A model generated the notes under the pieces. The model had not been told where the DNA came from, made no database searches, and saw only the letters and a program-made list of their open reading frames with translations. Positions 34,139-43,062 of a stretch of DNA of 64,000 nt are shown here, one piece after another. Both the position numbers and the translations under genes were made by a program. Each line of letters begins with the position of its first letter. Position 1 is the first letter of the stretch. This stretch comes from Phyllobacterium sp. OV277. Lineage in GTDB: Bacteria; Pseudomonadota; Alphaproteobacteria; Rhizobiales; Rhizobiaceae. The DNA lies in the NCBI RefSeq assembly GCF_900104355.1, contig NZ_FNIY01000001.1, positions 806,001-870,000 on the forward strand. The letters are read 5' to 3'.

Positions 34139-35221
34139 ATGAACATCAAGAGCATTCTCTTCGGCTCTGCTGCAGCCCTGATTGCAGTAACAGGCGCACG
34201 CGCTGCTGACGCAGTTGTTGTCGCTGAACCGGAAGCCGTTGAATACGTTCGCGTTTGCGACGCATACGGCGCCGGATTTTTCTATATTCCAGGAACTGAA
34301 ACCTGCCTGAAGATCAGCGGTTATCTGCGTTATGACGCTGTTGGCGGCGACGACGTCTACAGCGGCGGCCATGTTAATCAGGGCAGCGATCCGAATGGCG
34401 ATGGCACCTGGTGGAAGCGCTCACGTGCGACTGTCCGTTTCGACGCTCGCTCGGAAACAGAACTCGGCACGCTGCGTTCATACATTGAAACACGTTTCCA
34501 GTACACGAACGGCGTCAATGCAACCGAACTTCCACAGGCTTACATCGAACTCGGCGGCTTCCGCATCGGTGTATCTGATGAAATCTACGGTTCGTGGACC
34601 GGTTATGCTGGCGGCGTGATCAACGACGACGTGATCAACTACCAGTCTGCCACAACCAACCAGGTTAGCTACACCTTCACAGGCGGCAACGGTTTCTCGG
34701 CGATCATCGCTGCTGAACAGGGCGCATCCATCACCTATCCGACAGGCGGTACAATCGATCATCGCATCGATGACTACATGCCACACGTTCTGGCCGGTGC
34801 GAAGTTCGAACAGGCTTGGGGTTCAATCTCCGGCGTTGTCGGCTACGACTCCCGCGTGGAAGAATGGGCTGGCAAGCTGCGTTTGGACGTAAAGTTCAGC
34901 GATACAGTGTCTGCCTTCGTCATGGGTGGTTACCAGTCTGACTGGGATGATTCCACCTCTGCCAATGGCAACTGGTTCGGCACCTGGTACGGCGATTACG
35001 CTATCTGGGGCGGTTTGACTGCGAAGGTTTCCGAGAAGGCAACAGTCAACGGTCAGGTTGCTTACGAAGAAGACGGCACATGGGCTGCTGCTCTGAACGT
35101 ACAGTACGAGCTGGTTCCTGGCTTGGTCATCACACCAGAAATCGACTACACCAAGTTTGATGGTCAGCGCGGCAATGATGATGCATTCGGTGGCATGATC
35201 CGCTTCCAGCGCAATTTCTAA
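34139..35221 (+). CDS. Outer-membrane porin, Omp2b/PorB family
   Basis: 360 aa. The signal peptide MNIKSILFGSAAALIAVTGA is followed by PEAVEYVRVCDAYGAGFFYIPGTETCLKISGYLRYD, the conserved start of Brucella and Rhizobiales porins, including the two cysteines. The rest is a 16-strand beta-barrel pattern ending in GGMIRFQRNF, with the terminal Phe used by the BAM complex. It is a major general porin for small hydrophilic solutes. The long leader and strong terminator suggest high expression. Confidence 0.95.
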   Translation: MNIKSILFGSAAALIAVTGARAADAVVVAEPEAVEYVRVCDAYGAGFFYIPGTETCLKISGYLRYDAVGGDDVYSGGHVNQGSDPNGDGTWWKRSRATVRFDARSETELGTLRSYIETRFQYTNGVNATELPQAYIELGGFRIGVSDEIYGSWTGYAGGVINDDVINYQSATTNQVSYTFTGGNGFSAIIAAEQGASITYPTGGTIDHRIDDYMPHVLAGAKFEQAWGSISGVVGYDSRVEEWAGKLRLDVKFSDTVSAFVMGGYQSDWDDSTSANGNWFGTWYGDYAIWGGLTAKVSEKATVNGQVAYEEDGTWAAALNVQYELVPGLVITPEIDYTKFDGQRGNDDAFGGMIRFQRNF

Positions 35222-35242
35222 TCGACTGAGATTTGGAGAGAT

Positions 35243-35262
35243 CCCGGGGGCACGCCCCCGGG
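35243..35262 (+). terminator. Porin terminator
   Basis: CCCGGGGGC-AC-GCCCCCGGG followed by TTTAT lies 21 bases after the porin stop. It is a strong GC stem with a short T run. Confidence 0.8.
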
Positions 35263-35371
35263 TTTATAAGGCCTCGGCCCAAAAAGCATCATATCAATGA
35301 GTGTCTGGCCATGTAGAAGGACTGCATTTCCAGATTGCGATGATGAGATCTCCAGTCACGTCATTTTCTTT

Positions 35372-35401
35372 AAACGGTGGGCTTTTGGCCCACCGTTTTT
35401 T
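35372..35401 (+). terminator. Second intrinsic terminator, possibly of a small RNA
   Basis: AAACGGTGGGC-TTTTG-GCCCACCGTTT, with its 3' arm running into six T, is a textbook intrinsic terminator on the plus strand. It lies 110 bases beyond the porin terminator with no ORF between. It could be a back-up terminator or the 3' end of a short non-coding RNA from about 35280. Confidence 0.75.
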
Positions 35402-35532
35402 GATTTTGAGCGGTCACTTGTTGCGGCTGAAACAACACGCACATCGTGTCGGCAGCCCCCTTGGACGATGTCTTGACTATCGGAACAGATTGCAGCGGCT
35501 GGCCATCGCGATTGGCTGGCCCATCATGGTTG

Positions 35533-35748
35533 TTATTTTGTGCCGAACTCATCGGCCTTTGCTTCGACAAGAGCGTCAATTGCCCTCTGGACATCCCCCA
35601 GGCTCCAGCCAGCGGCCATTCCTTCCTGATAGATCCGGTACATGTCCTTTGAATCAACGAAATCCAAAAATCGCGCTCGCATTGCCTCCCGGCGTTCAGC
35701 ATCCCGCTCTTGGTTGTCATCCGCATTCCCTGGAGAGAAAATACTCAT
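35533..35748 (-). CDS. Small hypothetical protein, 71 aa
   Basis: The ATG at 35748 has GGAGG seven bases upstream. The protein is charged and helical (ERDAERREAMRARFLDFVDSK, then GWSLGDVQRAIDALVEAKADE), with no signal peptide. Likely cytosolic. No family recognised. The extended ORF to 35856 lacks a ribosome site. Confidence 0.65.
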   Translation of the reverse strand: MSIFSPGNADDNQERDAERREAMRARFLDFVDSKDMYRIYQEGMAAGWSLGDVQRAIDALVEAKADEFGTK

Positions 35749-35915
35749 AACTGTTCCTCCCAAAACATCCGCATCAAAGTGCGGATGAGGTGCAGCTTCC
35801 ACAAGCACCTTGCTGGTCTGATCAAAAAAACCTGTTGTCCCCAGATACGAGGACAATCTATTTCAACGGCAACAGACTTTGTTCCATTCTTCAGATTAAA
35901 GGCGGGCGTCCGGCG

Positions 35916-36206
35916 CTAGAAGCGATAGTAGTACCGGTGAGCGCGATGGTGCCTCCAATGCCCGTGCCGATAGTGATGATTGCTCCAATGGTAGCGGCGA
36001 TGATGGTGACGCCCCCAACCATGGCGATAATGGTAGCGATGACTCCAGTGCCGGCGATGATGGTGCTTATACCTGACCTGTTCCACATTCGAAGCGATCG
36101 GGGCACTCTGTACGGAAATTGGTGAGGCAACAGAAGGCGTAACCGATGTCAGGCTGACGACAACCGTGATCAAACCAGCAACGACCAGAGCAAGAACATT
36201 TTTCAT
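35916..36206 (-). CDS. Secreted His/Arg/Tyr-rich protein, 96 aa
   Basis: A signal peptide (MKNVLALVVAGLITVVVSLT, cleaved near VAS-PI) precedes a short linker. After it come about 50 residues made almost only of His, Arg, Tyr, Trp and Gly (HHHRRHW, HYRHGWGRHHHRRYHW). GGAGGGAG precedes the ATG at 36206. Such proteins are frequent in Rhizobiales and may bind metals, heme or polyanions in the envelope. Function not established. Confidence 0.75.
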   Translation of the reverse strand: MKNVLALVVAGLITVVVSLTSVTPSVASPISVQSAPIASNVEQVRYKHHHRRHWSHRYHYRHGWGRHHHRRYHWSNHHYRHGHWRHHRAHRYYYRF

Positions 36207-36250
36207 GACAGCTCCCTCCACGTTAGTTTTCTGAAGCTTACGCCTATATC

Positions 36251-36308
36251 GATGAGGATACAAATGAATGCCCAGATCACGCTGGCGTCATTCATTTGTA
36301 TCCTCATC
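36251..36308. repeat. 58-nt palindrome with 20-bp perfect arms
   Basis: Arm GATGAGGATACAAATGAATG (36251-36270) is the exact reverse complement of 36289-36308. An inner CCAG/CTGG stem continues the hairpin. It lies 44 bases before the His-rich protein gene and 112 bases after the DUF899 gene stop. It is much longer than an ordinary terminator and has no T tract. Confidence 0.85.
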
Positions 36309-36344
36309 AGTTGGAATAGACTTTATCTGCAGTCGACTGGGCTC

Positions 36345-36371
36345 TGTTGGAGGCATTCATTGCCTCCAACA
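36345..36371. repeat. 27-nt hairpin with 11-bp perfect stem
   Basis: TGTTGGAGGCA-TTCAT-TGCCTCCAACA lies between the DUF899 stop and the 58-nt palindrome. Without a T tract it is not a standard terminator, but it may act as one for the minus-strand DUF899 gene. Confidence 0.7.
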
Positions 36372-36419
36372 CTTGCCGAATATTGACCGATGCTTTCCAC
36401 TCAAGGGTTAAAGCCCGGT

Positions 36420-37214
36420 TCAAGACTTCCCGGCGTCATCCTGATTCCGGAATGCTGCCTCTCCGAGGTCTGACACCTCGACCCACTTCTTGTCAGGCAC
36501 CGCATCGGCGACATAACTGTCATGCCAGTTCCACCATTTGTAAGTTGGGGTCTGAGGATAACCCTCCGGAGAATTTTCCCAGACCTCCTGACGGCCGAGC
36601 GGCGTGATATCAAGATAGTTCCAGGTGTTACCCATCTGCTCGTCGCCGCGATTGTTGACGAAATAGGTACGGAACACGCGCTCGCCATCGCGATAAAACA
36701 CGTTTGTGCCATGCCACTCGCCCACATCGAAGTCGGCATCAAAATTGTCCGTGATCGTGAACCAGGGCATCGTCCAGCCCATCCGCGACTTCAGTCGCGC
36801 TATTTCAGCCTGCGATGCGCGTGAGATAAAAACAAGAGTCGTGTCACGGGCATTCAGATGGGCCACATGCGCGACCTGATCGGCCACCATCGAGCAACCT
36901 CGACATGCATGGTCCGGCCAACCAAATACGCCCGGCTCGAAGAAGGCACGGTAGACGATGAGCTGGCGCCGTCCGTCAAACAGATCGAGCAGGCTGGTCT
37001 TGCCCGCAGGCCCATCGAACACATACTCCCTTTCCACTGCCGTCCAAGGCATGCGCCGGCGTTCGGCGGCAAGGGCGTCGCGAGCGCGGGAATGTGCCTT
37101 TTCCTTCACGAGCAGTTCCTCGCGGGCGGCCTCCCACGCCTGCGGCGATACGACCGGCGGTGTATTCATGGCAGACTGACTGCCTTTCTGTCCGTTGTCA
37201 GTTGAATTGGTCAT
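36420..37214 (-). CDS. DUF899-family thioredoxin-fold protein
   Basis: 264 aa. The core LLDLFDGRRQLIVYRAFFEPG...HACRGCSMVADQVAHVAHLNARDTTLVFISRA is the DUF899 thioredoxin-like domain, with a CRGC motif in the active-site region. WHGTNVFYRDGERVFRTYFVNNRGDEQMGNTWNYLDITPLGRQE is also conserved in the family. Family members are predicted dithiol-disulfide oxidoreductases without a defined substrate. GGAGG ten bases before the ATG supports the start. Confidence 0.85.
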   Translation of the reverse strand: MTNSTDNGQKGSQSAMNTPPVVSPQAWEAAREELLVKEKAHSRARDALAAERRRMPWTAVEREYVFDGPAGKTSLLDLFDGRRQLIVYRAFFEPGVFGWPDHACRGCSMVADQVAHVAHLNARDTTLVFISRASQAEIARLKSRMGWTMPWFTITDNFDADFDVGEWHGTNVFYRDGERVFRTYFVNNRGDEQMGNTWNYLDITPLGRQEVWENSPEGYPQTPTYKWWNWHDSYVADAVPDKKWVEVSDLGEAAFRNQDDAGKS

Positions 37215-37440
37215 GGCTTTGCAACCTCCTATCTTGCAAACTCCCGCGCCTCGTGGCCGAGGCGCAATTCAATCACTGCTCTCAATCTTGGTGGTGAGAT
37301 ATTTCTACCACAGCGAAAGGGACGTAAGGAGTAACAACTCTGACGGGATTCAGGTTCCATCGGCTCCTGGTCCGATCACCAAGGATCGTCCAGAGCGATT
37401 TTGACGCCATATTAGAGAACACTGGACCCGGAAAATTCTT

Positions 37441-38160
37441 CTAAAAATAGTTGGGAGACACATAATAGCCGGGTTCACGGGCGTGCAGTTTCCCACGCAT
37501 GTACTGCAAAATACGAACCCTTTCGAATATTGCCGCCCAAACGTCTGTGTTTCCCATCCATGTGACGGCATCAGTCTGAACATACGGCATGCGCATTACC
37601 ATAATGCTGGAGCTGATCTTGTTCAGATCGAGATTATGCGGGGCAATGGGCTCCTGCCATAGATATAAAAGACTTACGGTATTGGCGAGATACTTCTCTT
37701 GCAGCAATTGGACAAGATGGTTCAGATCCGCTTCATTGCGTGGATTAAAGTCGCGATTATGCGGAAAAGCGGTCGCTGGTGTCACGGCACCGCCAAAGCG
37801 TACGAATAGCACGGAGCCGCCTGCCTCGAGGGTCGTCGCCATCTTATTATGCTTGTAGAGCAGTTTGGATCGGCAATTCAGCAACTGCTCATCCGTAATG
37901 ACAGGCTTACCCAAAGAATCCTTCTTGAATTCATGGGCATAGAGAACCCCATAATGGTCACACTTTATGCAATCCGAAATCGGATCGTAAGTGGCGGCAG
38001 TACCAAAACGGGCCCCTTGCGTTTCAAGTATAGATATCAGCCCATCCCAAGGTGTAACGAGCCAATCGAAACAACTTTTGGTATGTGGAAAATTATGTTT
38101 TTCAATTTGATATGCCGTTTGGCACCATGCCCCAAGACTAATAAAGTGGTCAAACATCAT
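37441..38160 (-). CDS. DUF1796-family putative papain-like cysteine peptidase
   Basis: 239 aa. FISLGAWCQTAYQIEKHNF followed by SCFDWLVTPWDGLI is the N-terminal signature of DUF1796, in which the Cys of the first motif is the proposed nucleophile. Later GGSVLFVRFGG and FNPRNEADLNHLVQLL fit the same family, which often occurs with glycan biosynthesis genes. The gene is AT-rich relative to its neighbours and lies beside a tRNA, which suggests acquisition by transfer. The biochemical role is unknown. Confidence 0.7.
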   Translation of the reverse strand: MMFDHFISLGAWCQTAYQIEKHNFPHTKSCFDWLVTPWDGLISILETQGARFGTAATYDPISDCIKCDHYGVLYAHEFKKDSLGKPVITDEQLLNCRSKLLYKHNKMATTLEAGGSVLFVRFGGAVTPATAFPHNRDFNPRNEADLNHLVQLLQEKYLANTVSLLYLWQEPIAPHNLDLNKISSSIMVMRMPYVQTDAVTWMGNTDVWAAIFERVRILQYMRGKLHAREPGYYVSPNYF

Positions 38161-38432
38161 CCCCCCGGATATCTATATGCCCAACAGCAAGTATATATCA
38201 GAGGTATTGGGTTGTGTATTGTCTTTAAATGGAAACATCAAAGTTAATCCATTTTATATTTCTGCTGGGGTACATGATCATTTCGGATGCCCACACGGCA
38301 CACAGAACTGTATTGACGAGAAGTGGAACAGGATCGTGTCGCCGCCGATGATATGGATCGGGCAATCGTCTCTTGGGGCGGTCAAAACAGACTGACTAAC
38401 CTGCGTCATAACGCATTCATTTTGAAGGGAAA

Positions 38433-38509
38433 TGGTGGGCCCGGAGGGACTCGAACCCCCAACCAAGCGGTTATGAGCCGCCGGCTCTAACCAATTGAGC
38501 TACAGGCCC
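38433..38509 (-). tRNA. tRNA with CAT anticodon, probably tRNA-Ile2
   Basis: A complete cloverleaf of 77 nt including encoded CCA. Acceptor stem GGGCCTG pairs with CGGGCCC. The D arm is GCTCAATTGGTTAGAGC, the anticodon loop CTCATAA and the T arm GGGGGTTCGAGTCCCTC. The anticodon is CAT. The anticodon stem with CGCTTGGT resembles the lysidine-modified isoleucine tRNA (AUA codons) more than elongator or initiator methionine tRNA. Confidence 0.96.
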
Positions 38510-38704
38510 CACCTGAAAGCAGCAAACCGGATGGTCCCTGCCCGTCTTCCCCGCGATCAATAGCGGGAAAAATCACGAATGCAATGCCCGATTTGATCTG
38601 ATCGCCTCATAGGACGATTTCGGGACAAAAATCCACAACTCCTGTGAATTTTCATGGGGTTGGACGATGATTACCAGCGAGCAGCGCCGTGGCTCGAATG
38701 AGGC

Positions 38705-39727
38705 CTATTCTTTCTCTGCCAGAGCAAGCAATTGCCGCGCGCTTTCCTCGTCGGTGATGAAAACCGTCGGACGGATCAGCTTCATCGCCCCAAGCAGGGC
38801 ATTGATCTTTTCCTTACCGCCTGACGTCAGCACACGCACCGGCACCTTCTGCAAGGTTTCGATACCCACCGACATGACGAGATCATGGATCGGGTGATCC
38901 ACAAGACGCCCCTGCTTGTCATAGAAATGGAACAGGATATCGCCAACGGCACCACGCTCGGCGAGCGATGACTGATGCTCTTCGTTAAGGAAGCCGATGC
39001 GGTAGGGTGTGCTTGATGCCGTTTCAATGGCGCCAACGCTGAGCAGGACGAGATCAAGATCCTCAGCCATCTCGAACACGCTTTTCAGGCCGCAGCGTTC
39101 AATCAGCGCGGTTCTGGTTTCGACACTGTCCACCAGCGCCGGTGCGGGAATGAGATAGCCGTTACCTTGGAACAACTGCGCAAACTGCCAGGCAAATTCG
39201 GCAGGATTAAACCGGCGCGGCTGACTGATACCGCCAAGCAGCGAAATGACAGTAAAGTCCTCGAGCGCACGCGCTTCCAGATAGGAGAGTGTGCTGAGCA
39301 AGGTGCGTCCCCAACCCACGCCCACACGCATACCGTTGCAGACTACCCCGGAAAGGTAGTCGCCAGTTGCAGCACTGATAGCAGGAATCGGATCATTGTC
39401 TGCCTGCGACAAGGGAGCGATGATGACCTTCTCAAGACCAAACTGCTGTTCAACCTGCCGCTCCAGCGCGATCAGGTCAGACAGATAGCCTTGAATACCA
39501 ATCTTGACCTCGTTGCGGGCACGGGCTTCAGCGAGCATGCGCACGATAGTCACACGGCCAACGCCCAGCACTTCAGCAATCTCGTTCTGCGTCATCTGCT
39601 CGATGTAATACATCCACGCAGCGCGCATCCGCATGCGGCTGATCTTCGTATCAGGCTGCCCGATGTCAACCGGGGCCTTCTTTGGACTGTTCGTCGCGCT
39701 ATTCACTCGCTTGCGTCGATCGGTCAA
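38705..39727 (-). CDS. SorC-family sugar-binding transcriptional regulator
   Basis: 340 aa. The HTH WMYYIEQMTQNEIAEVLGVGRVTIVRMLAEARARNEVKI is followed by a sugar-isomerase-like phosphosugar-binding domain (VGVGWGRTLLSTLSYLE, VISLLGGI, VLTSGGKEKINALLGAMKLIRPTVFITDEESARQLL). SorC regulators respond to phosphorylated sugars or polyols. It borders the glucitol-type PTS cluster and is the obvious regulator candidate. It uses a TTG start after GAGGGGGTGAG. Confidence 0.9.
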   Translation of the reverse strand: MTDRRKRVNSATNSPKKAPVDIGQPDTKISRMRMRAAWMYYIEQMTQNEIAEVLGVGRVTIVRMLAEARARNEVKIGIQGYLSDLIALERQVEQQFGLEKVIIAPLSQADNDPIPAISAATGDYLSGVVCNGMRVGVGWGRTLLSTLSYLEARALEDFTVISLLGGISQPRRFNPAEFAWQFAQLFQGNGYLIPAPALVDSVETRTALIERCGLKSVFEMAEDLDLVLLSVGAIETASSTPYRIGFLNEEHQSSLAERGAVGDILFHFYDKQGRLVDHPIHDLVMSVGIETLQKVPVRVLTSGGKEKINALLGAMKLIRPTVFITDEESARQLLALAEKE

Positions 39728-39887
39728 TTCTCACCCCCTCAATTGCTCGTATCTGTTTCTTGCCAGTGCCAGAATTGTGTGCTGACAAAAGAACGTTGCA
39801 CACAGTACACTCCGGCAGAATATTGTTTAGCAAGTCACCAAAAGCAGATACAAAGCATTATCCACTTTGCAAGTCGAGGTCTGCCAC

Positions 39888-40649
39888 ATGATCAGGGATA
39901 TTTCAAACGAGATTGTCGTCGGCCTCAAGGACCGTTTGCGCGATGTGAGGCATATGATCCGTGCCAGCCGCAGCGACAAGATCAAAAACACCGCCCCTGA
40001 AGGACCGGAAATTTTGCTCGGCCATGCGGCGCGCGTCGTCGACAAGGCACTTACGGTTGCCGAGACAATCTCGATTTCTCTTGTTTCTCAAGACCCTAAG
40101 GCTCATTCGACCACAATCGAGGCGCGCAGTCTGGGTGCCTATTTTTCAAGCGATACGGCAAAAGGCGAGGCTCTGTTCCGCCGCGACGTTTATTACTTGG
40201 CGAAACGTATTTTTACCGTGCTTGGCGCTGAAAACACCGTTGTTCATGAGGCAACCTTTGCTTCTGCCCATGCAATCATGATTCGCCGCCATGCTGACCA
40301 GCTCAAGGCAGCGATCCGAACGGGCGGCCTGAACGACGTTGCAAAGGCCTGTGCAACACTGGCATTCGAGCTTCAGTCCTGCCATCAGGCCCAGCCATTG
40401 CCGCCGCATGTACCGGGCGAAAGCGCGCCGGATACTGCAACACAATATCTCTGTTTTTCGGCAATCGCCCTTGCCATCGGCCTTGCCAGCTATAGCGACG
40501 ATGAAGAACCTGGCGATGAAAAACTGGTAGAGAGCGCCCTGCTGGCATTGAAGGCCCGTCAGACGACGCTGACGGAAGCCGTACAGGGGAAAGACCGGGC
40601 CAATAGCCTGTCCGGCCTCTTTGCATTCCTCATTCCGCTGCTGCCCTAA
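39888..40649 (+). CDS. Hypothetical protein next to the polyol PTS, 253 aa
   Basis: A mainly helical protein starting MIRDISNEIVVGLKDRLRDV. It has no signal peptide and no family I recognise. Alternating hydrophobic helices (residues 100-240) contain LAKRIFTVLGAENTVVHEATFASAHAIMIRRHADQLKAAIR. It is encoded between the SorC regulator and the HPr-EI gene, divergent from the former and convergent with the latter, overlapping it by four bases. The position suggests a role in the same regulon, but nothing more can be said. Confidence 0.7.
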   Translation: MIRDISNEIVVGLKDRLRDVRHMIRASRSDKIKNTAPEGPEILLGHAARVVDKALTVAETISISLVSQDPKAHSTTIEARSLGAYFSSDTAKGEALFRRDVYYLAKRIFTVLGAENTVVHEATFASAHAIMIRRHADQLKAAIRTGGLNDVAKACATLAFELQSCHQAQPLPPHVPGESAPDTATQYLCFSAIALAIGLASYSDDEEPGDEKLVESALLALKARQTTLTEAVQGKDRANSLSGLFAFLIPLLP

Positions 40650-42613
40650 GCTGTTTTAAACGTATCCAAAACACATTTCTTCGCGCGCTGGATGGATGAC
40701 GGGCTCATGCTGAGTTCCGTCAGCCCCATGGCAATGAAACCGGGTATCAGATCGGGCCGTCCCGCCGCTTCGCCGCACATGCCAACCATGATCCCCGCTT
40801 CAACCCCGGCCTTGGCAGTCAGCTCGATTGCAGCCATCACTGCGGGGTGCGTTACGTCATTCAGCTTGGCCACAACAGGGTTAAGCCGGTCAGCAGCCAT
40901 GATATATTGCGTCAGATCATTGGTGCCGATGGAAAAGAAGGCGACTTCCCGTGCAAGAGCGGGTGCAACCAGCACCGCAGCGGGTGTCTCGATCATCACG
41001 CCCAGATCGAAATGCGCGAAAGCCCTGCCTTCGGCGGCAAGTTCTTTGGCGCATTCATCGATCAATGCCCGCGTTGCCTGAACTTCGCCAACGCCCGAGA
41101 TCATTGGCAGCATCACCTTGACATTGCCATGCACGGCGGCGCGCAAAAGTGCCCGCAATTGCGGCTTGAAGACATCAGGGCGGTCAAGACACATGCGGAT
41201 GCCGCGCCAGCCAAGAAACGGGTTTTCCTCATCGGGAAACTCGACCCCAGCAATCGGCTTATCGCCGCCAATATCCAGTGTCCGGACAATCACTGGGTAG
41301 GGTGCGAAGGCCTTGGCAAGGCTTGAATAGGTTTCGGCCTGCAAATCTTCCGAAGGCAAATGCAGATGGCGCATGAACAGAAGCTCGGTGCGGAACAAAC
41401 CGATACCCATGGCACCGACGTCCTTGGCCGCATCGATCTCCTCAAGCGAACCAATATTGGCAGCAATTTCGATCACCGTGCCATCGGCACGCTTCGGCGT
41501 TACATCCTTATAGGCTGTCAGCGCCCGCTTTTCCGCATCCGCCTTGGCAATTTCTGCCTGAAAATGGCTTGCGACTGCCGCATCGGGATTGGCAAAGACT
41601 TCGCCGCTATCACCATCAAGCGCGACTGTTTTGGCGCCCCTGAGATCAAGAATGGATCGGCCAAGGCCAAGCACGGCAGGAATGCCATGGGCGCGCGCAA
41701 TGATGGCCACATGCGATGTCGCGCCGCCATGGCCGCAGATCACTCCGGCGATACGTTTCAGCGGCGCACGCGCCAGATCCCATGCGCCGATATCATCGGC
41801 AACGAGGATCGAACCTGCCGCAACCGCATCAAGGTTGGCATCTTCCTGTCCAAGCAGCGCAAGGCATATCTGCCGCCCCACCGCGTTCACATCATCCCCG
41901 CGCGCGTTGAGATAGGGATCATCCATGGTGGCAAAATCGGAAGCTATCTTGGACGCTGCCCCAATCACCGCCGAAACTGCGTCAACGCCGCCTTCCACAA
42001 TCGCAATGGCTCCGCCAGTCAGTTCATCATCATTGGCAATGTCCTTCAGCGCCGCGACAATGCCGCGATCACTATCCGCCAGACTGGTTTCCGCCAGTGA
42101 AGCATCCATGCGTTTCTGTACGGTCGCGATAGCCTGTTTGAGGCGCAGAACCTCATCGGCGATCTCATTGGCTGCAAGCGAGCGGTTTTCCTGTTTGATC
42201 TCCGCCGGGAAGAAGCCGTAGACGGGGCCAATCGCCACGCCTTCGCTCGCGGCAACGCCGCGCAGCTTGCCATCAGCAGGAAGATTACTCGCTGATTTGC
42301 TGGAGGTTTTGCCGGAATCGGTCTTGCGGCTCTGCGCTATGCCCTCTTCTTCCGTCCCCGCAAGTGGATTTTCCAGATAACCAATCAATGCTTCAACAGC
42401 CTCGATAGCATCGGCTCCCGTTGCACGAACGGTAATTTCCTCATTCTCCTTGACGCCAAGCAGCATCAGCTTGACCGAACTCTTCGCGCTGACTGACCTG
42501 TCATCCTTGACCAGCTCGATATCCGATTCAAAACTCTTGGCGAGTTTGACAAACCGGGTGGCTGGCCGCGCATGCAATCCATCATGCACCCGCACAATCG
42601 TCGAGCGTTCCAT
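40646..42613 (-). CDS. HPr-Enzyme I fusion of a sugar PTS
   Basis: 655 aa. Residues 1-88 are an HPr domain with the phosphorylatable His14 in HDGLHARPA and the regulatory-serine region SAKSSVKLMLLG. After a 35-residue linker comes a full Enzyme I, with phospho-His motif GGATSHVAIIARAHGIPAVLG and the PEP-binding barrel (GIGLFRTELLFM, GVMIETPAA, SIGTNDLTQY). It takes phosphate from PEP and passes it to the EIIA encoded next to it. No GAF domain is present, so it is not the PTS-Ntr enzyme PtsP. Confidence 0.93.
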   Translation of the reverse strand: MERSTIVRVHDGLHARPATRFVKLAKSFESDIELVKDDRSVSAKSSVKLMLLGVKENEEITVRATGADAIEAVEALIGYLENPLAGTEEEGIAQSRKTDSGKTSSKSASNLPADGKLRGVAASEGVAIGPVYGFFPAEIKQENRSLAANEIADEVLRLKQAIATVQKRMDASLAETSLADSDRGIVAALKDIANDDELTGGAIAIVEGGVDAVSAVIGAASKIASDFATMDDPYLNARGDDVNAVGRQICLALLGQEDANLDAVAAGSILVADDIGAWDLARAPLKRIAGVICGHGGATSHVAIIARAHGIPAVLGLGRSILDLRGAKTVALDGDSGEVFANPDAAVASHFQAEIAKADAEKRALTAYKDVTPKRADGTVIEIAANIGSLEEIDAAKDVGAMGIGLFRTELLFMRHLHLPSEDLQAETYSSLAKAFAPYPVIVRTLDIGGDKPIAGVEFPDEENPFLGWRGIRMCLDRPDVFKPQLRALLRAAVHGNVKVMLPMISGVGEVQATRALIDECAKELAAEGRAFAHFDLGVMIETPAAVLVAPALAREVAFFSIGTNDLTQYIMAADRLNPVVAKLNDVTHPAVMAAIELTAKAGVEAGIMVGMCGEAAGRPDLIPGFIAMGLTELSMSPSSIQRAKKCVLDTFKTA

Positions 42614-42656
42614 GCTTTACTCTCTTTGGTATTTCGTTCTGCTGCGGTCCGAATAA

Positions 42657-43034
42657 TTATCCGATGGTTATTGTCGCGCCCACTTTGAGGGTGGAAACCA
42701 GCTTGCCGGTATCGACTTCCGATGCACAGATTTCGCCGGGGCGCTCAACATGATCGGACCCGTTGAATGTGATGACAACATGACCGATGTCCCGGACTTT
42801 TTGCCACGCATAATCACCAATACCTGTAATCTTCGCGGTAAGATCACCTATGCGGATCACGGAACCGACAGGCGGCGTTGTCTCCGATGGCTGATCCTCG
42901 ATCAGATGCAGGATGGAAACTTCGGCAAGTTCCGGCGGCGCACCATCGGCAAACAGGATGACGACGCCTCCCTCTGCGAGGTCCGCCACCTCGGGACCCA
43001 CGGCTGTTACCCGTGTTTTCAAAAGAACTGACAT
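42657..43034 (-). CDS. srlB: PTS glucitol/sorbitol-family EIIA component
   Basis: 125 aa and soluble. The phosphorylation site is His43 in SILHLIEDQP. RIGDLTAKITGIGDYAWQKVRDIGHVVITFNG fits the Gut-family EIIA fold. It accepts phosphate from the HPr-EI protein and passes it to the EIIB domain of the adjacent gene. Family membership does not fix the substrate as sorbitol. Confidence 0.93.
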   Translation of the reverse strand: MSVLLKTRVTAVGPEVADLAEGGVVILFADGAPPELAEVSILHLIEDQPSETTPPVGSVIRIGDLTAKITGIGDYAWQKVRDIGHVVITFNGSDHVERPGEICASEVDTGKLVSTLKVGATITIG

Positions 43035-43062
43035 ATGGCGAACCTCTTCTTGTTAATCGAGT

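Noticed and set aside
38300-38509. Integrative element attachment site at the tRNA
   Set aside because: No direct repeat of the tRNA 3' end and no integrase gene was found in the window.
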